Origin: Spirochaetales bacterium
GTDB taxonomy: Bacteria > Spirochaetota > Spirochaetia > SZUA-6 > DRHE01
NCBI GenBank assembly: GCA_016935715.1
Contig: JAFGQJ010000211.1
Span: 1-16,724, forward strand
Direction of reading: 5' to 3'
DNA: 16,724 bases
Shown piece by piece: positions 13,447 through 16,724 of the stretch. Made by a program: the position numbers and the translations under genes. The notes under the pieces were generated by a model. That model searched no databases. It was not told the DNA's origin and saw only the letters and a list, made by a program, of their open reading frames with translations. Numbering within the stretch: the first letter of the stretch is position 1; every line of letters starts with the position of its first letter.

Positions 13447-15006
13447 ATGGAGAGCAACGAATGGGTCAGAGTGATAGCGGAAAGCGAGCTGAAAGACGGC
13501 GTTCCCCTCGCAGCCGAGGTGGAGGAGAAGAAGGTCCTCCTGGTCCGTTCCGGGGGAAAGATATACGCCTGCGGGAACGAGTGCAGCCACTACCACGCAC
13601 CCCTGAGCGACGGGCTGGTGGTGGGACACATCGTCACCTGCCCCTGGCACAATGCCCGCTTCGACATCCGGGACGGGCGCCTGGACGCCCCGCCGGGATT
13701 GAACGACATTCCCTCCTACGAGACCAAGGTGGAAGACGGGCAGGTCTGGATTCGGCAGACCGGCAAGGGAACGGTCCCGATGCCGGAGGGAGAGGATGAC
13801 CGCACCTTTCTGATCGTGGGGGCGGGAGCGGCGGGCAACGCTGCGGCGGAAACCCTGCGGCGGGAAGGCTTCGCCGGCCGAATCGTGATGGTCACCGGCG
13901 AGCCTCACGGTCCCTACGACAGGACCATGCTGAGCAAGGATCTGCTTTCCGGGGAGGCGCCCGCCAAGTGGCTGCCGCTGCGGGGAGGGAAGTTCTACGA
14001 TCGGCTGAAGATCGAGGTGTTGACCGAAAAGCCGGTTCGGGCTCTGGATCCGGCGGGCTTGACGGTGAGCTTTGCCGACGGCTCGTCGATGAGCGCCGAC
14101 CGCATCCTGCTGGCCACCGGCGGGAAGCCCCGGAGTCTCGAGGTGCCCGGCGCTGACAAACCGGGATGCCACCTGCTGCGCTCCCGGCAGGACGCCGAGG
14201 CGATCCTGGCCGAGCTGGAGCACGCAAAAACCGCGGTGATCGTCGGCGCAAGCTTCATCGGTCTGGAGGTGGCCTGTTCCCTGCGCAGCCGGGAGATCGG
14301 CGTGCACGTGGTGGCTCCCGAAGATGTTCCCCTGGCCACGGTGTTTGGCGAGCAGATCGGCGGAAGGATCAGGAAGATCCACGAGGAGAACGGAGTGAAC
14401 TTCCACCTTGGCCAAACCGTAAAGGAGTTTGCCGGCGGCGAGCGGGTCGGCGAAGTGCTGCTGGCGGACGGCAGCCGGCTGAAGACCGATTGCGTGATCA
14501 TCGGGATCGGAATTCGACCGGCGGTGGAATATCTGAAGGACAGCGGCCTGGTGCAGGACGGCGCGGTGCCGGTGAACGGTCGTCTGGAGACGGCGGCGGA
14601 AGGCATCTTCGCCGCGGGGGACATCGCCCTCGTGCCGGGCGGTAAAGGGGGAGAGTCCCGGAGGATCGAGCACTGGGTGGAAGCGGGGCGGCAGGGCATG
14701 CATGCCGCCCGCTCCATGCTCGGCTCCCGGGAAGAGTACCGGGAAGTGCCCTTCTTCTGGAGCAAGCAGTACGGAGTATCCTATCGCTACATCGGTCATG
14801 CACCGAATTTCGATCGGGTCGTTTTCCGCGGCAAGGCGGAGGACAAGTCCTTCCTGGCCGGTTTTTACGTCGGCGGGACGCTGAGCGCCGCCTCCAGCGT
14901 GGGCAGGGCGCGGGAGCTCATACGGCTGGGACAGCTCATCGGGGCCGGAAAAACCGTGACCCCGGAGCAGCTGGCGGATCCGGGTTTCGACCTGCTGGCC
15001 ATGTAG
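13447..15006 (+). CDS. Rieske [2Fe-2S]-FAD/NAD(P)H oxidoreductase, AIF/ferredoxin-reductase type
   Basis: This 519-residue fusion has three parts. Residues 1-115 are a Rieske domain with cluster ligands C46-x-H48 and C65-x-x-H68. Next comes an FAD-binding domain with G125-A-G-A-A-G130. An NAD(P)H-binding insertion has VGASFIGLEVA around G267. The FAD-closing motif is EGIFAAGDIA, and a C-terminal dimerisation-like domain begins at about residue 430. This order is that of AIF-like/Nfrl proteins and related ferredoxin or rubredoxin reductases, which pass electrons from NAD(P)H through FAD to an iron-sulfur centre. No dedicated oxygenase partner is nearby, so the electron acceptor is unknown. It has no signal peptide and should be cytoplasmic. 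Confidence 0.92.
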   Translation: MESNEWVRVIAESELKDGVPLAAEVEEKKVLLVRSGGKIYACGNECSHYHAPLSDGLVVGHIVTCPWHNARFDIRDGRLDAPPGLNDIPSYETKVEDGQVWIRQTGKGTVPMPEGEDDRTFLIVGAGAAGNAAAETLRREGFAGRIVMVTGEPHGPYDRTMLSKDLLSGEAPAKWLPLRGGKFYDRLKIEVLTEKPVRALDPAGLTVSFADGSSMSADRILLATGGKPRSLEVPGADKPGCHLLRSRQDAEAILAELEHAKTAVIVGASFIGLEVACSLRSREIGVHVVAPEDVPLATVFGEQIGGRIRKIHEENGVNFHLGQTVKEFAGGERVGEVLLADGSRLKTDCVIIGIGIRPAVEYLKDSGLVQDGAVPVNGRLETAAEGIFAAGDIALVPGGKGGESRRIEHWVEAGRQGMHAARSMLGSREEYREVPFFWSKQYGVSYRYIGHAPNFDRVVFRGKAEDKSFLAGFYVGGTLSAASSVGRARELIRLGQLIGAGKTVTPEQLADPGFDLLAM

Positions 15007-15010
15007 GCCG

Positions 15011-15030
15011 AGCCCGCAGGCGCATGGTGC
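15011..15030. repeat. 20-nt dispersed repeat, copy B
   Basis: AGCCCGCAGGCGCATGGTGC matches 3035-3054 at 19 of 20 positions. It lies immediately before the tdh GTG start and replaces what would normally be its ribosome site; AGG at 15018-15020 is the only purine core. Both copies directly follow a gene end. Function unknown. Confidence 0.6.
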
Positions 15031-15031
15031 C

Positions 15032-16060
15032 GTGAAAGCGCTGGTCAAGAAACGTGCCGAGCCGGGGCTCTGGCTGGAGGACGTACCCCTGCCGGAGGTC
15101 GGGCTGACCGACGTGCTTATCAAGATCCACAAAACCTCGATCTGCGGAACCGACGTCCACATCTACAACTGGGACGAGTGGTCCCGCAGGAACGTTCCGG
15201 TGCCCATGGTCACCGGACACGAGTTTGCCGGGACGGTTGAAGCTGTGGGTGACCTGGTCAAGGATTTCTACCCCGGGGACGTGGTCAGCGGGGAGGGCCA
15301 CCTGGTGTGCGGCCATTGCCGCAACTGCCTGGCCGGCCGCCGGCACCTGTGCGCTCATACCAGCGGCGTGGGCGTGAACCGGCCGGGGTGCTTCGCCGAA
15401 TACCTGAGCATTCCCCAGACCAATGTCTGGCATGCCGATCCCGGTATCTCCATGGACGTGCTGTCCTGCTTCGATCCATTGGGCAACGCCACCCATTCGG
15501 CTCTGTCCTTCGATGTTCTCGGGGAGGATGTGCTGATAACCGGGGCGGGCCCGATCGGCATGATGGCCGCAGGCATAGTCAGACACGCCGGGGCCCGCTA
15601 CGTGACGGTGAGCGATCCGAATCCTTATCGTCTGGAGCTGGCCGGGCGCATGGGGGCGACCCGGCTGGTGAAGGTTCCCGATCAGACCATTGCGGACACC
15701 CAAAGACAGCTGGGCATGAAGGAAGGCTACGATGTGGGTCTGGAGATGTCCGGTTCCGCGGAGGCCTTCAACGAGATGCTGGCAAACATGTGCCACGGCG
15801 CAAAGATCGCCCTGCTCGGAATTCTCCCGCCCCACACGGCCGTGGACTGGGATCTGGTCGTGTTCAATGGCCTGACGATCAAGGGAATCTACGGCCGGGA
15901 GATGTACGAGACCTGGTACAAGATGACCATGATGATCCAGACCGGGTTGGATATCACTCCGCTCATCACCCACCATTTCCACTACACTGAATACGAAAAA
16001 GGTTTCGAAGTGATGCGCAGCGGGCGCTCGGGAAAGGTGGTTCTGGATTGGACGGGGTAA
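15032..16060 (+). CDS. tdh: L-threonine 3-dehydrogenase
   Basis: This 342-residue zinc-dependent medium-chain dehydrogenase oxidises L-threonine with NAD+ to 2-amino-3-ketobutyrate. It is strikingly close to the E. coli Tdh: catalytic zinc ligand C38 in ICGTDVHIYNWDEW, H63-E64, structural zinc cysteines C93, C96, C99 and C107, then GVGVNRPGCFAEYL, the Rossmann GAGPIGMMAAG segment and IKGIYGREMYETWYKM. Length equals the family norm (341). The start is GTG at 15032 with only a weak ribosome site. The usual partner kbl (2-amino-3-ketobutyrate ligase) is not in the window. It lies 25 bases after the Rieske-FAD gene and overlaps the next gene. Confidence 0.95.
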   Translation: MKALVKKRAEPGLWLEDVPLPEVGLTDVLIKIHKTSICGTDVHIYNWDEWSRRNVPVPMVTGHEFAGTVEAVGDLVKDFYPGDVVSGEGHLVCGHCRNCLAGRRHLCAHTSGVGVNRPGCFAEYLSIPQTNVWHADPGISMDVLSCFDPLGNATHSALSFDVLGEDVLITGAGPIGMMAAGIVRHAGARYVTVSDPNPYRLELAGRMGATRLVKVPDQTIADTQRQLGMKEGYDVGLEMSGSAEAFNEMLANMCHGAKIALLGILPPHTAVDWDLVVFNGLTIKGIYGREMYETWYKMTMMIQTGLDITPLITHHFHYTEYEKGFEVMRSGRSGKVVLDWTG

Positions 16061-16724
16061 AACGCTACCTTCCCCACTTCGTCGTATTCGTCTCCAGCAT
16101 GGGCGTGATGATCATCGAGCTCATCGCCAGCCGCCTCGTCTCCAAATACTTTGGAAGCTCCCTATACACCTGGACCGGGATCATCGGCGTGGTTCTCGGG
16201 GGCATCAGCCTGGGCAACTATGTCGGAGGCCGGCTGGCTGACAGATTTTCACCGCGGAACATCATCGGCCTGCTGCTGTTGATCGCCTCCTTTCTCACCT
16301 TCCTGGTCCTGGTTCTGGACCTGCTCCTGTTCCGGATCATGAACCGGGGGGCTTTCACCCCGGCCACCGCGGCAATGGTGATCCGCTCTCTGGCTTTGAT
16401 CCTGGTTCTGTTCTTTCTCCCCTCCACAGCCCTTGGAACGGTCTCTCCGGTCATGGCCAAATACGCCCTCGAGCAGAGCTCCCGCGTGGGCAACACGGTG
16501 GGCAGCATCTACGCGGTTTCGGCCATCGGAAGCATCGTGGGTACGTTTCTTTCAGGCTACGTGCTCATCCCGCTGCTCGGCATCACCACCGTGGTGCTCG
16601 TCGTGGGAACGCTCCTCGCCCTCCTGGCGCTGCTGATGGGGCGTTTGCGGGCGGTGAGCTTGAGCTGGGTCCTGGTGGTCGCGGCGGCCCTGCTCGTTTT
16701 CCGGGCAAGCGGCCCGGCGGGCAG
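16048..16724 (+). CDS. Spermidine-synthase-like protein with N-terminal membrane domain (partial, cut by window end)
   Basis: An open frame from a TTG at 16048 to the window end encodes at least 225 residues of multi-helix membrane domain: the E24-L-I-A-S-R29 motif in the first helix, TGIIGVVLGGISLGNYVGGR in the second, and about five more hydrophobic segments. This is the N-terminal half seen in fused MFS-like/spermidine-synthase-like proteins, whose C-terminal half is a polyamine-synthase methyltransferase-type fold; that half is outside the window. TTG is chosen because AAGGTGG at 16034-16040 sits seven bases upstream and the next ATG (16099) falls inside the first helix. It overlaps tdh by 13 bases. 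Confidence 0.78.
   Translation, partial: MDGVKRYLPHFVVFVSSMGVMIIELIASRLVSKYFGSSLYTWTGIIGVVLGGISLGNYVGGRLADRFSPRNIIGLLLLIASFLTFLVLVLDLLLFRIMNRGAFTPATAAMVIRSLALILVLFFLPSTALGTVSPVMAKYALEQSSRVGNTVGSIYAVSAIGSIVGTFLSGYVLIPLLGITTVVLVVGTLLALLALLMGRLRAVSLSWVLVVAAALLVFRASGPAG

Noticed and set aside
13312..15162. Minus-strand open frame of about 616 codons across the Rieske-FAD gene
   Set aside because: It has no recognisable domain, spans the intergenic region and two real genes, and is best explained as an antisense shadow.
1..16724. CRISPR array, insertion sequence, prophage, integrase or rRNA/tRNA genes
   Set aside because: None found: no regularly spaced repeats, transposase motifs, or RNA gene cores were seen on either strand.

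Overview
The window is GC-rich bacterial DNA with every recognisable gene on the + strand, packed into short operons with overlaps of 1 to 13 bases. The two ABC solute-binding proteins have Sec signal peptides ending in a Gly-Gly-Gln-Glu-Glu stretch without a lipobox cysteine. This style is familiar from free-living spirochaetes (Spirochaeta/Alkalispirochaeta-like). I infer a spirochaete with moderate confidence; nothing in the window proves it.

Region 1 (1-6400) is a carbohydrate module. A good promoter leads to a signal-less S1-type sulfatase, an ABC solute-binding protein, two MalF/MalG-type permeases and a second, closely paralogous solute-binding protein. A 12-bp terminator hairpin closes it. 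No ATPase is encoded, so a shared MsmK/UgpC-type ATPase elsewhere is likely. The plausible job is import of a sulfated sugar followed by cytoplasmic desulfation; the substrate is not visible.

Region 2 (6438-9368) is a proC-proA-proB operon for proline synthesis from glutamate. Its promoter sits so close to proC that the mRNA may be leaderless, and ProB is the short form without a PUA domain.

Region 3 (9369-11757) has a 150-base spacer with three consecutive stem-loops, then a DegT/DnrJ/EryC1/StrS-type PLP aminotransferase. A decayed, internally deleted remnant of a TIM-barrel sugar isomerase/epimerase follows, and then msrB (methionine-R-sulfoxide reductase), whose promoter lies in the 3' end of the remnant.

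Region 4 (11758-16724) looks like one long operon from a strong promoter preceded by a 15-base tandem repeat. It holds a minimal nucleotidyltransferase with degenerate catalytic residues, a HEPN protein, a Nudix (ADP-ribose pyrophosphatase-like) hydrolase, a small two-helix membrane protein, a Rieske-FAD/NAD oxidoreductase of AIF type, threonine 3-dehydrogenase (tdh), and the start of a membrane-anchored spermidine-synthase-like protein cut by the window end.

No rRNA, tRNA, CRISPR array, insertion sequence or phage gene was seen. The most unusual items are the twin-SBP sulfatase locus, the catalytically degenerate NTase next to HEPN, the eroded isomerase, and several short repeats in gene-start regions. 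One of these is a 20-nt near-identical element found after the first SBP and again immediately before tdh.
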